This document shows, piece after piece, positions 51,183 to 60,422 of a stretch of DNA of 64,000 nt. Within the stretch, counting starts at the first letter, position 1. Each line of letters begins with the position of its first letter. The stretch lies in the NCBI GenBank assembly GCA_963789495.1, contig CAWBLP010000010.1, positions 744,001 through 808,000 on the forward strand. The letters run 5' to 3'. The notes beneath the pieces were generated by a model that made no database searches, had not been told where the DNA came from, and saw only the letters and a program-made list of their open reading frames with translations. Position numbers and translations under genes: made by a program. Source of the DNA: CAWBLP01 sp963789495. Its GTDB lineage: Bacteria; Pseudomonadota; Alphaproteobacteria; Acetobacterales; Acetobacteraceae.

Positions 51183-51640
51183 GCCGCCCGCGCCTGCACC
51201 GGATGGGTCACGCGCGCGCCGATCGACAGCCGGTTCCACAGGTTGATCATGCCGATCAGTGTGGTGAGGTTGATGATCTCCTCGGCGGTGAAATGCGGCA
51301 GCAGAGGCTCGTAGTCGGCGTCCGGCGCGCCGGTCTCGGCGATGTTGGTCAGGCTCTCGGTCCAGCCCAGCGCGGCGCGTTCGCGCGGCGTATACAGCGG
51401 GGACTCGCGCCAGGCGTTCAGCAGGTACAGCCGCTGCTCGGTCTCGCCGCCGCGGCGGGCGTCCTTGCTGTGCATGTCCAGGCAGAAGGCGCAGCCGTTG
51501 ATCTGGGAGGCCCGCATCTTGACCAGATGCATCAGCGATTTCTCCAGCCCGCAGCGGGCCAGGTAGGTCTCGACGCCGCTGAGTGCGGCATAGGCGCCAG
51601 GGGCGGCATCGGTGATGCTCAGGCGGGGTGTGTGGCTCAT
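51179..51640 (-). CDS. AhpD-like carboxymuconolactone decarboxylase family protein
   Basis: The 153-residue protein has the CXXC-His peroxidase-like site INGCAFCLDMHSKDARRGGE (about 48-67) and the MRASQ segment before it, typical of the AhpD-like alkylhydroperoxidases. The cysteines would reduce peroxides with an unknown thiol partner. It diverges from a PdxR/MocR regulator 77 bp away and is followed by a coupled GNAT gene, a frequent trio in proteobacteria. Confidence 0.9.
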   Translation of the reverse strand: MSHTPRLSITDAAPGAYAALSGVETYLARCGLEKSLMHLVKMRASQINGCAFCLDMHSKDARRGGETEQRLYLLNAWRESPLYTPRERAALGWTESLTNIAETGAPDADYEPLLPHFTAEEIINLTTLIGMINLWNRLSIGARVTHPVQARAA

Positions 51641-51717
51641 GGAACCCTCCGTTCACACTGTGTTGGGTGGGGAGGTAGGCCGCGAATGGACTAGAAGACA
51701 GAGCCAAGAACGGGCAA

Positions 51718-53166
51718 ATGAGCTGGGCCATGATCACGCAAGCCATCACGCTCGACCCGAGCCTCGCTACGCCCGCGTTCCAGCAGATCGCGAGCCGGCT
51801 GCGCGAGGCGATGAGCACCGGCGTGCTGGCCCCCGGCGCGCGGCTGCCCTCCGCCCGCGGCCTGGCGACCCAGCTTGGCGTCGCGCGCGGCACGGTGGAC
51901 GCCGCCTATGCCGTGCTGGCCGGCGAGGGCTGCATCGAAACCCGCGGCCCCGCCGGCAGCGTCGTCTCGCCGCATTTCTCCGCCTGCCCGACGCCGCCGA
52001 CGCAGCGGCCGATCCCGTTCGCCGCCGGTCCGATGGATGCCGTTGCCGGGCCGCCGCCGCCGTTCCGCATGGGGCTGCCGGCGCTGGACGCATTCCCCCG
52101 CAAGCTGTGGTCCGGGCTGACCGTCCGTGCCGCCCGCGCCATGGGCATGGAGCTGCTGGCCCATCCCGACCCCGCCGGGCATCGCCCGCTGCGGGAGGCG
52201 ATCGCCGCCTATCTGGGCGTGTCCCGTGGCATCGCCTGCACCGCCGACCACGTGCTGGTCACCGGCGGGTTTCAGGGCGGGCTTAGCCTCGTCGCGCAGG
52301 TGTTGCTGCGGCCCGGCGACCCCGTCTGGGTCGAGGACCCCGGCTATTTCCTGGCCCGCCACCGGCTGGAAGCCGCGGGCGCGCGCCTGGTGCCGGTGCG
52401 GGTGGACCGCGAGGGGCTGCGCGTCGCAGCCGGGATCACCGCGGCGCCACGGGCGCGGCTGGCACTGGTCACGCCGACCCATCAAAGCCCGCTCGGCGTC
52501 GCGCTATCCCTGCCGCGGCGGCTGGCGCTGCTGGCCTGGGCGGCGGAGACCGGCGCCTGGGTGCTGGAAGACGATTACGACAGCGAGTTCCGCTACACCG
52601 GCCACAAGTTGCCGGCGCTGAAGAGCCTGGATCGGGCGGAGCGCGTGCTCTACGCGGGCAGCTTCAGCAAGGTGCTGTTTCCCGGCCTGCGGCTCGGCTA
52701 CCTGGTGGTGCCGGACGAATTGCGGGAGGCGTTCCTCCGCGCCAGTCGACAGATGCAATACGGTCAGCCGGTGCTGGAGCAGCGCGTCACCGCTGCCTTC
52801 ATGGCGGAAGGGCATTTCGGCCGCCATCTGCGCCGGATGCGTTCGCTCTACGCGGTGCGGCGCAGCGCCTTGGCGGCGGCGCTGGACGCGACCTTCGGCG
52901 AACGCGTGCGGGTGGAGCTGGAAGCCGGCGGCATGCACCTGCTGGCCCGCTTCCCGGACGTGCCGGATGACGGGACGCTGGCGCGGCGCGCCGCGCGGAT
53001 CGGGCTGGCGCCGACCGCATTGTCCAGCCTGGTGATGGCGCATGATTGCGGCCAGGGGCTGCTGCTGAGCTTCACCAATGTGCCGGAGGAGGCGGCGCCG
53101 AACCTGGTCCACCGGCTGGCGGCGGCGCTGGATCTGCCCGCGTCGGACCCGCGGGAGCGAGGCTGA
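51718..53166 (+). CDS. PdxR/MocR-family transcriptional regulator
   Basis: The 482-residue protein is a GntR-type winged helix (PAFQQIASRLREAMSTGVLA, SARGLATQLGVARGTVDAAY; about 15-85) fused to a fold-type I aminotransferase domain. PLP lysine is in LYAGSFSKVLFPGLRLGYLV, and EDDYDSEFRY and GFQGGLSLVAQVLL are also present. MocR proteins sense PLP or amino compounds and control divergent genes, here very likely the AhpD-GNAT pair. ATG 51718 or 51730 could start it. Confidence 0.93.
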   Translation: MSWAMITQAITLDPSLATPAFQQIASRLREAMSTGVLAPGARLPSARGLATQLGVARGTVDAAYAVLAGEGCIETRGPAGSVVSPHFSACPTPPTQRPIPFAAGPMDAVAGPPPPFRMGLPALDAFPRKLWSGLTVRAARAMGMELLAHPDPAGHRPLREAIAAYLGVSRGIACTADHVLVTGGFQGGLSLVAQVLLRPGDPVWVEDPGYFLARHRLEAAGARLVPVRVDREGLRVAAGITAAPRARLALVTPTHQSPLGVALSLPRRLALLAWAAETGAWVLEDDYDSEFRYTGHKLPALKSLDRAERVLYAGSFSKVLFPGLRLGYLVVPDELREAFLRASRQMQYGQPVLEQRVTAAFMAEGHFGRHLRRMRSLYAVRRSALAAALDATFGERVRVELEAGGMHLLARFPDVPDDGTLARRAARIGLAPTALSSLVMAHDCGQGLLLSFTNVPEEAAPNLVHRLAAALDLPASDPRERG

Positions 53167-53336
53167 CGCGGATTGGCCCTTCGCGTGTCGTCGCCTTGAG
53201 GCTCAGGCCGCCCGGATACTTGCTGGCGCAATCCTTGGTCGAGGGCATGGTGCTGCTCACCGTGGACTGTTCCGTGGCGCAGTATCCCGGCCCCGTTCGC
53301 CAGGCTTGAGGCCGCCGCTTCGGTCCTGTCGCGCGT

Positions 53337-54611
53337 CTACTCCGCCGCCCGGGCCTGGCGCCGCTCCAGCGCTGTGCGATCCAGCTTGAACACCGCGCCA
53401 CCCTTCAGAATCGCCACCAGGTTCTCCTGCCGCTGCAGCAGGCCGACATCCGCTACCGGGTCGCCGTCCACCAGCAGCAGGTCGGCCAGGAACCCCTCGC
53501 GTACCTGGCCCGCCTGGTCGCCCAACCCCATCAGCTCCGCGCCATAGCGCGTCGCGCAGACCAGCGCCTGGTTCGGCGTGTACCCGAGGTGCCGCACGAA
53601 ATGCTCGATGTCGCGCGCGTTCTCGCCCTGCGGCGTGCGGGCGAACCCGTAATCGCCACCGATCACCACGCGGATGCCGCGCTTCTTCATCTCGGGATAG
53701 GTACGCGCGGCAGCCTCCAGGCCCAGCGCAATGCCCTGCTTCACGCCCGGATGGATCGCGCCCTCCGGCGCCTCATGCACCGCGGCATGCAGCAGCCCGA
53801 TCGCCGGGCCGACGAACACGCGATCCTTCACCGATTCCAGCAGGTCCAGCGCTTCCTCGTCGGCATGCTCGCAGTGATAGATCACATCGACGCCGCAGCG
53901 CACAGCGCGTTTCACGCTCTCCGCCGCGCGGCAATGCGCGTTGACCAGGCGGTGGAAGTCGCGCGCCACCTGCACGCCGGCGCGGATTTCGTCCTCGTTC
54001 ATCACCGTGCGGGGCAGCGCACCGGTGCGCGTGTGGTCGTCGCCCGAGATGTTCAGCTTGATGCTGTCGACACCTTCGCGCACGCAGAGGCGGGCAAGCT
54101 TCATCACCTCCAGCGGCCCGTCGGCGAACATGGCGAAACTGTCGCGGAACTGATGCGCGCGGCGTTCGTCGCCCAGCCCGCCGGTGACGGTGATCTCCGG
54201 CCCGCAGGCACGCAGGCGTGGGCCGGGGATGTCGCCGGCCTCGATCGCATTGCGGATGACGACATCGATGCGCAGCTTGGCGGAGGCCGCGCTGTAGGCG
54301 CCGGTGAAGCCGTGCTCCAGCAGCAGCCGGGCATTGCGGGCGGCGATCAGCGTGTGCTCCTCCGGCGGTGTGTCGCCGAGGTCGGTGGGGCGGGCGCCGT
54401 TGATGAAGGTGATATGGGCATGGCCTTCGACCAGGCCGGGCATCAAGGTCATGCCGTTGGCCTCGATCACCTCGGCGCCGGCGGCTGCCAACTGGCCGCG
54501 CTGCGTCGCCACCGCGGCGATGCGCTCGCCATCGACCAACACGTCGGCGGGAAAGCTTGCGGCACCGGAGCCGTCCCAGACGCGGCAGTCGCGGAACAGG
54601 ATGCGGGGCAT
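53337..54611 (-). CDS. Amidohydrolase-family metal-dependent hydrolase
   Basis: The 424-residue enzyme has an imidazolonepropionase/prolidase-like amidohydrolase barrel: metal site LMPGLVEGHAHITF, a Lys in SIKLNISGDD (possible carbamylated ligand), HCRAAESVKRAVRCGVD, VIYHCEHADEEAL, and the final Asp in VVIGGDYGFARTPQG. C-terminal GFLADLLLVDGDPVADVGLL closes the composite beta domain. It hydrolyses a cyclic amide or dipeptide-like substrate; the exact one is unknown. GGGAGG before ATG 54611 supports the start. Confidence 0.9.
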   Translation of the reverse strand: MPRILFRDCRVWDGSGAASFPADVLVDGERIAAVATQRGQLAAAGAEVIEANGMTLMPGLVEGHAHITFINGARPTDLGDTPPEEHTLIAARNARLLLEHGFTGAYSAASAKLRIDVVIRNAIEAGDIPGPRLRACGPEITVTGGLGDERRAHQFRDSFAMFADGPLEVMKLARLCVREGVDSIKLNISGDDHTRTGALPRTVMNEDEIRAGVQVARDFHRLVNAHCRAAESVKRAVRCGVDVIYHCEHADEEALDLLESVKDRVFVGPAIGLLHAAVHEAPEGAIHPGVKQGIALGLEAAARTYPEMKKRGIRVVIGGDYGFARTPQGENARDIEHFVRHLGYTPNQALVCATRYGAELMGLGDQAGQVREGFLADLLLVDGDPVADVGLLQRQENLVAILKGGAVFKLDRTALERRQARAAE

Positions 54612-54696
54612 GACATTCCTCCCTTGGCTTGGTTGCCGGCAGCCTAAGCAGAGTCCGCGGTCTGTGCCACGCGTCCACATTTGTGGTGGGGCGCGG

Positions 54697-54790
54697 CAAG
54701 CGTCGGGGGCTTTTGCCCCCGAACCCCCATCAAGGGGCGCTGCCCCCTGCATCCCCGCCAAGCGCCCGGCCGTTGCAACCGTATCCGATT
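54697..54790 (-). repeat. GC-rich interspersed repeat R1, partial copy d
   Basis: GGGGGCTTTTGCCCCC, CATCAAGGGGCGCTGCCCC and CCCGCCAAGCGCCCGGCCG are the first modules of the R1 series; the rest is missing. It lies upstream of the amidohydrolase start. Confidence 0.7.
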
Positions 54791-54907
54791 TGGTATTATG
54801 TAGCACCCGCCACCACAACATAATGGCAGCGGATCGGGTGGCTTCCTACCATATCCGGCATGCCACAGCGAGACGCCTTCCTTATCATAGGGTTACGCCG
54901 CAAGCGC

Positions 54908-56598
54908 GTAACCGGGGCAAAATCCCGGGCGAGTGGTGTTTTCAGGCGGGTTGGCCACGGCGGCGGATGAGGCTGGGAAGGTGCGGGACGGCGGGAGCAC
55001 CTGAGATGCTGAGCCTGGCACCGAGATAGTCCCACAATGCGATGCCGAGCTTGGTGCAGGTCTTGGCGAGCCCGAGGAAAGCGTCGCGGCAGTCTCGGCC
55101 GATATCGCTGTGGGTTCCGCCGCTGACTTTGCGCTTTGTCACCTGACAGCGGATGTCGTTTTCCGAACCGTTGGTGTGCAGCGGGATCTCGGGATGGTCG
55201 AGCACCATCAGTAACTCGGCCTTGTTGGCGTGCAGCCGCTGGAGCAGGCGGTCCAGAGTGGCGAAGCCGGTACGTCGGTGAAAGATGCGGTCGAACCGCC
55301 CCCGCATTTCACGGCGTCGGCGTGGCGTCGGTTCACGCCGGTAGAGCTTCAGGTCGGCATAATACCACCAGATCAGCCCGCGGATATGCTGCTGGGCGGC
55401 ACGCTGCTGGTCGGTAAAGGTCTCCAGCTTGTGCACCAGGCGTTCGGCGTGGATCCAGCACAGCGCATGCTGGCCGATGTTGAACTGCCCGGCATCGTCG
55501 CTGACTATGACCGCCTCGCAGAGAAACCCGTGTGCGCTCACCGCGCCCCACAGCGCAGCTTCTGTGGCGACGCGCACCGGATCGGGCGTCACCGGCAGAC
55601 CGGTCATGCCGAGCTGCTCAAGATGGCGCATCCAGGCGGTCTGATCGGCGAACTGCCGCTGCCCATGTGTTGCCAGTCGCTGGATGAGCGGTCCGGCCAG
55701 GGCATGCTCATGCATATAGTCCAGCGCCGCATCGTTGATCACGTAATCGGTGTGACCGGCACGCAGCAGGTCAAGAAAGTTCCGGCGACTCTTGCTGCCC
55801 GTTGTGCCGAACCAGGCGAACGTGTCGTTGCCGATTTGCGTGCAGACGGCATTGGCGCCGCGATGGCGCGCGCCGGTGTCATCGACGGTGACCCAGTCCG
55901 CTGTCGCCAGTCCGGCACGTAGCACCTCGCAGCTCTCCACCAGGAAGTCATCTTGTCCATCGATCAGCAGGCGCATGACCTGCCGCTTCGAGATACTGAC
56001 GCCGATCGCCTGAAGCTGTGTGACCAAACGCTCGACGGTCACCTGGCCCTGGTGGTACTGCATCAGCACGAAGCGCCGCAGCTCCGGCCCGAAATGGCCG
56101 CGGATGCCACTGGGCAGCGGCGCCACGATGGTCTCGCCTTGCGGCGTCAGCCAGCGCTCGCGGCGGTAGCGCACCGCCCGTGCCGTGAGCACCAGCTCCT
56201 GCACTCGATACGGCTCGTAGCCCTTGAACTGCGAACCCGGCGGATGCGCCACCCGCAGCACCTCGGTCTGCGGTGTGACCCGCGGTGTCACCTTGCCGCG
56301 GCCGCGGCGTTTGCCCCGCTTGCCGCCGCGCTTCGGCTCGGTGCCCTTCTCCATGCCGCTCGGCTTGATCGATGGGCGACCCTTGAGGCCCTTCAGCCAG
56401 GCGATCTCATCGCGCTGTGCCGCCACCAGTTGCTTCAGCTCCGACACCTCGCCCAGCAGCTCAACCACCAGAGCTTCCAGCTCGGCGTGCGGCAGACCCG
56501 ACGGATCAGTGGGCGGTGACATGCGGCGAGCGAATTGTACTCGTCCGCGTCGGGGGAAGCCCTAAAATGCAATCCGCCCGGGGTTTTGCCCCGGTTAC
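54908..56598 (-). mobile_element. IS66-family insertion sequence
   Basis: 1691 bp, beginning GTAA and ending TTAC as IS66 elements do, with long inverted ends (GTAACCGGGGCAAAA on the left, its near-perfect complement on the right) and a perfect 8-bp target duplication GCAAGCGC at 54900-54907 and 56599-56606. It has a single transposase gene, without the tnpA and tnpB accessory genes. Confidence 0.95.
54942..56522 (-). CDS. IS66-family transposase
   Basis: The 526-residue protein starts MSPPTDPSGLPHAELEALVV, with an N-terminal leucine-rich coiled coil, a lysine/arginine-rich linker, a zinc-finger-like region that is degenerate, and the DDE domain: TADWVTVDDTGARHRGAN (first Asp), FVINDAA-like YVINDAALDYM, and ENDIRCQVTKRKVSGG with the final Glu. 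It looks intact. The accessory-free layout matches the ISBst12-type subgroup. Confidence 0.92.
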   Translation of the reverse strand: MSPPTDPSGLPHAELEALVVELLGEVSELKQLVAAQRDEIAWLKGLKGRPSIKPSGMEKGTEPKRGGKRGKRRGRGKVTPRVTPQTEVLRVAHPPGSQFKGYEPYRVQELVLTARAVRYRRERWLTPQGETIVAPLPSGIRGHFGPELRRFVLMQYHQGQVTVERLVTQLQAIGVSISKRQVMRLLIDGQDDFLVESCEVLRAGLATADWVTVDDTGARHRGANAVCTQIGNDTFAWFGTTGSKSRRNFLDLLRAGHTDYVINDAALDYMHEHALAGPLIQRLATHGQRQFADQTAWMRHLEQLGMTGLPVTPDPVRVATEAALWGAVSAHGFLCEAVIVSDDAGQFNIGQHALCWIHAERLVHKLETFTDQQRAAQQHIRGLIWWYYADLKLYRREPTPRRRREMRGRFDRIFHRRTGFATLDRLLQRLHANKAELLMVLDHPEIPLHTNGSENDIRCQVTKRKVSGGTHSDIGRDCRDAFLGLAKTCTKLGIALWDYLGARLSISGAPAVPHLPSLIRRRGQPA

Positions 56599-57109
56599 GC
56601 AAGCGCGCCCGGATCGCGGGCGAGATAGAAGCGGCGGAACGGAAACTAACCCCGAAGCGTGAGGCGTTGGCGCAGATTGACGCGCTCCTGCGGCTGTTTG
56701 ATCCGGGCAGTAATCCCGAGCTGATACCCGCTATCCGACCGGCGCCACGCTGCATGTTCTTCCGGCATGGCGAGCAATCTCGGCTATGCCTGGAAGCGTT
56801 GCGGGAGGCTGGCAAGCCGATCCCGGCGGATGCGGTGGCGCGATACGCCATGCTGGCGAAGGGCATCCCCGTGGACGATCCGGCCATCCGGGCGACGGTG
56901 TTGAAGGCCATCCAGATCGCGCTACGGCGGCTGGAGAAGCGGCGGGGACTGGTGCGGCGGGTGGTCGTGGCGCCCGATGTGTGGTGGGAGATGGTGGGGT
57001 AGGCATGAATGATGGCGGGCTGCGATTCGCCGTCACACGCTTGGCATGGGCAGATTGTTCATGCCCGGATCGCATCGGAGGCAGGCAGGAATAGCAAGCA
57101 TTTTGTTCA

Positions 57110-57610
57110 CTATCTGGACTTGAGAAGCACGTATGCGCAAAACGCGCGCCTGTGCTTGGCGTTCGCGAGTTTAAAAGTAGCGATGGCCTGGGTGGCAGTT
57201 ATTATGTCTGTTTCCACCTCATATTTTGTGAATTTGGCATACGGATCATAGTCCGCGTCATGTCTTTTTTCTTGTAGCCCAACGAATGTATTTGCAAAGT
57301 CTTCAATTTCTTTGGGGAATTTCTTTATGATACCTTTATTTCTGCATTGACTGCTTACATATTTGTGCTCTAGTGCGCGATAGACCTGCTTCCATGCCTT
57401 ATCGCTTCGCGCGGCACCATCCCCTCCGATTAGGGAATTGGCGCATTCTCTGGCAAGGCAGTGGAATAATGCATAATAACAAGAACTGATTGCTCGACGC
57501 AAACACACTTGCGTCGGCTTCCTTGCTCCTGATGAAACAAGAATCCCTGCCGTCTTTATTAGATCATGCGGCTTCAAGGTCCAGCTGTTTTGCCTCGCTT
57601 CTCGATACAA
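57110..57610 (-). CDS. HEPN-domain-like protein
   Basis: The 166-residue protein has LRRAISSCYYALFHCLARECA, the hallmark first helix of HEPN domains, and FVGLQEKRHDADYDPYAKFT, the variant of the second motif with RhxADYDP. HEPN proteins are helical dimers, many acting as RNases in toxin-antitoxin and abortive-infection systems. The canonical R-x4-6-H site is not clear. It is markedly more AT-rich than the rest of the window. No ATG is found: a TTG at 57610, one codon after an in-frame TAA, is the only plausible start, so it may be 5'-truncated. No MNT-type nucleotidyltransferase partner is beside it. Confidence 0.75.
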   Translation of the reverse strand: MYREARQNSWTLKPHDLIKTAGILVSSGARKPTQVCLRRAISSCYYALFHCLARECANSLIGGDGAARSDKAWKQVYRALEHKYVSSQCRNKGIIKKFPKEIEDFANTFVGLQEKRHDADYDPYAKFTKYEVETDIITATQAIATFKLANAKHRRAFCAYVLLKSR

Positions 57611-57704
57611 AACTTAGAACGGGGAACTCTTCACGGTTCACCTCTTCTAGGCGAGACCGCAGGTGACGCCATCCAGCACCGTCAAAACCGCTACACCCGC
57701 CATA

Positions 57705-57821
57705 TCAGCCTCTTGCCCTGAAGTGCATCTGACTTTCCTCGCGGTCACCGAACTCCACCAGCAAATCATAGACTTGCTGCTCTGTGACGGCAGACGGATC
57801 AAGATGCCTCTCTCGCGCCAT
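57705..57821 (-). CDS. Possible 38-residue peptide upstream of HEPN gene
   Basis: ATG 57821 opens MARERHLDPSAVTEQQVYDL and ends after FRARG. The acidic-helical LLVEFGDREESQ part looks protein-like, and it is on the same strand as the HEPN gene. It may be a small partner, or the start of a gene whose remainder was lost. Coding status is uncertain. Confidence 0.3.
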   Translation of the reverse strand: MARERHLDPSAVTEQQVYDLLVEFGDREESQMHFRARG

Positions 57822-57914
57822 AAAACCAATGATGCTTTGTTCGTAGTCGGCGAAAAGGACGATGTGATTGAGCCGTAGGTATGGGGGGTGGGTTATCGAC
57901 GCTACAGAACATTA

Positions 57915-58959
57915 GACCCGTTGCGAAAGTCGGCCCCCCGGTCAGCGGTGTCCGGCGCGTTCTCACCGGCGGCGTTTCCCTCACCTGATCAGAACGGTCC
58001 GAACCCAGCTTGCAGGTTCACCAGTCCCGCGATGATGGAGATTTTGGTGTGATGCGTCCCAAGTGGGTTGCGAAACCGCTCAGCAGCGATCCTGAACCGT
58101 TTCGTTCGTCCGATCCGGTGCTCAACCCTGACACGGAATCCACTCAGTCCACGGTTATATGCCTTCTCCTCATCAGTGAGTTTCCCGTTCTTTGGCTTCT
58201 TGTATGGACATTCCAGGTTCCGATGTTCCTTGTCGTACCCCTGGTACGCACTGTCCGCGTAGAGCCGTGCCTTCCTCGGCAGCTTTGGTCCATTGCGACG
58301 GATCGCCAGGTCATGGTGACTGCCGGGGTGAGAGGGCGAGGCGCTGACGATACGACCATTCCGGGTAACGATGTATTCGGTCTTCACCGTATGGCGCTTC
58401 TTCTTGCCGGAGTAATGCTCTCGCTGTTTGGCGTCCGTGTCAGGACGCTGGATCGGCTGCTCGGTGCAATCGACGATCAGGGCCTCGGCCTCGTTCCGAC
58501 TGATTTTGGGCTTCCGTCCAACCCCGATCAGCGGCCGGGCGAGCTTTTCGATCCGCTGGATCGCCCGGCAGATCGCGCTTTTGTTGACGTTGTAGAAGAA
58601 GCCCAGGAACTCCTGGGTGATGTAGCAACGATAATAGATCAGCATGATCAAAAGATGATCTTCCAAACCACCGACGTCCCAGGGGCGGCCGGATTTGGCC
58701 TTGTGCAGCTGAGCTTTCTCCCAGGGGTCCGCGAGTTGCTTCAGCATTTTGTCGAACGTGGCGACGCTGACCCCGGTCAGGCGGACGAAGCTCGTGCTGG
58801 CGCGCAACCGGGCAGCGGAGAACGGACGGGACATCGGGCCGGTACCTTCATGAAGAAGGTTCTCGACGAATCAAATCGTCCCGTGACCTGTCAAGCTCGG
58901 CCGCGCCGGCTCAGCTCACCGACGGAGAGCCGCTAACGTACTCATTTTCGCAACGGGTC
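57915..58959 (-). mobile_element. IS5-family-like insertion sequence, copy B
   Basis: 1045 bp, opposite in orientation to copy A, with the same GACCCGTTGCGAAA termini and flanked by TA on each side. Confidence 0.92.
57989..58834 (-). CDS. IS5-like DDE transposase, copy B
   Basis: 281 residues, identical as far as can be seen to the copy A enzyme, including the acidic residues in IVDCTEQPI, YADSAYQGYD and VEHRIGR. It appears functional, so copies A and B have moved recently or exchanged sequence. Confidence 0.92.
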   Translation of the reverse strand: MSRPFSAARLRASTSFVRLTGVSVATFDKMLKQLADPWEKAQLHKAKSGRPWDVGGLEDHLLIMLIYYRCYITQEFLGFFYNVNKSAICRAIQRIEKLARPLIGVGRKPKISRNEAEALIVDCTEQPIQRPDTDAKQREHYSGKKKRHTVKTEYIVTRNGRIVSASPSHPGSHHDLAIRRNGPKLPRKARLYADSAYQGYDKEHRNLECPYKKPKNGKLTDEEKAYNRGLSGFRVRVEHRIGRTKRFRIAAERFRNPLGTHHTKISIIAGLVNLQAGFGPF

Positions 58960-59170
58960 TATTATATCAGGGGAGATTGATCTCACGCCGCCCTTTACCT
59001 TTCGGGCGAAGGCGCAGTTATGTCACGCTGCGCTTCCCAAGCCATCCGACATGAGCCATGCATCCTATTCAGATATCCATCAGTTTTCTATCGGCAGATC
59101 TGCCGTTTTCGCGCCGCATAATCCAAATTGCCAAGATCCGCTTAATCTTAGCGGCATGATCAGTGTATTA
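58960..59170. other. Spacer between two IS5-like copies
   Basis: About 210 bp, AT-richer than the flanking DNA, with no convincing gene. Because both IS copies point the same way it could be lost by recombination between them. Confidence 0.5.
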
Positions 59171-60215
59171 GACCCGTTGCGAAAGTCGGCCCCCCGGTCA
59201 GCGGTGTCCGGCGCGTTCTCACCGGCGGCGTTTCCCTCACCTGATCAGAACGGTCCGAACCCAGCTTGCAGGTTCACCAGTCCCGCGATGATGGAGATTT
59301 TGGTGTGATGCGTCCCAAGTGGGTTGCGAAACCGCTCAGCAGCGATCCTGAACCGTTTCGTTCGTCCGATCCGGTGCTCAACCCTGACACGGAATCCACT
59401 CAGTCCACGGTTATATGCCTTCTCCTCATCAGTGAGTTTCCCGTTCTTTGGCTTCTTGTATGGAAATTCCAGGTTCCGATGTTCCTTGTCGTACCCCTGG
59501 TACGCACTGTCCGCGTAGAGCCGTGCCTTCCTCGGCAGCTTTGGTCCATTGCGACGGATCGCCAGGTCATGGTGACTGCCGGGGTGAGAGGGCGAGGCGC
59601 TGACGATACGACCATTCCGGGTAACGATGTATTCGGTCTTCACCGTATGGCGCTTCTTCTTGCCGGAGTAATGCTCTCGCTGTTTGGCGTCCGTGTCAGG
59701 ACGCTGGATCGGCTGCTCGGTGCAATCGACGATCAGGGCCTCGGCCTCGTTCCGACTGATTTTGGGCTTCCGTCCAACCCCGATCAGCGGCCGGGCGAGC
59801 TTTTCGATCCGCTGGATCGCTCGGCAGATCGCGCTTTTGTTGACGTTGTAGAAGAAGCCCAGGAACTCCTGGGTGATGTAGCAACGATAATAGATCAGCA
59901 TGATCAAGAGATGATCTTCCAAACCACCGACGTCCCAGGGGCGGCCGGATTTGGCCTTGTGCAGCTGAGCTTTCTCCCAGGGGCCCGCGAGTTGCTTCAG
60001 CATTTTGTCGAACGTGGCGACGCTGACCCCGGTCAGGCGGACGAAGCTCGCGCTGGCGCGCAACCGGGCAGCGGAGAACGGACGGGACATCGGGCCGGTA
60101 CCTTCATGAAGAAGGTTCTCGACGAATCGAATCGTCCCGTGACCTGTCAAGCTCGGCCTCGCCGGCTCAGCTCACCGACGGAGCGCCGCGAACGTACTCA
60201 TTTTCGCAACGGGTC
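59171..60215 (-). mobile_element. IS5-family-like insertion sequence, copy C
   Basis: 1045 bp in the same orientation as copy B, flanked by TA. It differs from copies A and B by a handful of bases, some changing the protein. Confidence 0.92.
59245..60090 (-). CDS. IS5-like DDE transposase, copy C
   Basis: 281 residues starting MSRPFSAARLRASAS. It differs from copies A and B at Ser-to-Ala-like ASAS, LAGPWE for LADPWE and EFPYKK for ECPYKK. The catalytic acidic residues are unchanged. The frame is open 20 codons further upstream, but the ATG at 60090 matches the other copies. Confidence 0.9.
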   Translation of the reverse strand: MSRPFSAARLRASASFVRLTGVSVATFDKMLKQLAGPWEKAQLHKAKSGRPWDVGGLEDHLLIMLIYYRCYITQEFLGFFYNVNKSAICRAIQRIEKLARPLIGVGRKPKISRNEAEALIVDCTEQPIQRPDTDAKQREHYSGKKKRHTVKTEYIVTRNGRIVSASPSHPGSHHDLAIRRNGPKLPRKARLYADSAYQGYDKEHRNLEFPYKKPKNGKLTDEEKAYNRGLSGFRVRVEHRIGRTKRFRIAAERFRNPLGTHHTKISIIAGLVNLQAGFGPF

Positions 60216-60374
60216 TATTGGAGTTTCTATATCCTGATAAATTTGGTGGCTCGCTACGGTGACATTCTATCCATTGGGTTGGTCCCGGATGAGACGGCAA
60301 AACAACTGCATAGAGCACTTGATGATATCTTGCCGGTTCCGATTGTCACACGGAATGAGCTAGATTGGCCATAG
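60216..60374 (+). pseudogene. C-terminal fragment of an unknown protein cut by IS copy C
   Basis: From the IS edge the frame reads ILINLVARYGDILSIGLVPD then ETAKQLHRALDDILPVP and ends ELDWP before TAG 60374. It reads like the last 50 residues of a real protein whose start lay on the other side of an insertion or deletion. Joining across copy C does not restore a longer frame, so more than a simple insertion happened. Confidence 0.4.
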
Positions 60375-60422
60375 AGAGGTAGATGTTCACGAGGACAGCC
60401 GCGAGGCAGAAAGAAGGGGACC

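Larger units (their letters stand above)
54860..57002 (+). pseudogene. Small helical hypothetical protein, split by IS66 element
   Basis: Removing the IS66 element and one 8-bp duplication joins ATG 54860 (MPQRDAFLIIGLRRK) to RARIAGEIEAAERKLTPKRE and on to VVVAPDVWWEMVG, an unbroken 147-residue protein ending at TAG 57002. It has an N-terminal coiled coil (RKRARIAGEIEAAERKLTPK) and a helical domain containing LCLEALREAGKPIPADAVAR, which looks like a winged-helix. Similar small proteins are found in alphaproteobacterial genomic islands; I know no function. The insertion leaves only 16 codons upstream, so it is disrupted. Confidence 0.75.

Noticed and set aside
53167..53336. Small gene between the MocR regulator and the amidohydrolase
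   Set aside because: Only short frames with no ribosome site or recognisable motif.
57915..60215. Composite transposon formed by IS copies B and C
   Set aside because: The spacer has only 211 bp without a gene, and each copy has its own TA flanks, so two separate insertions explain it.
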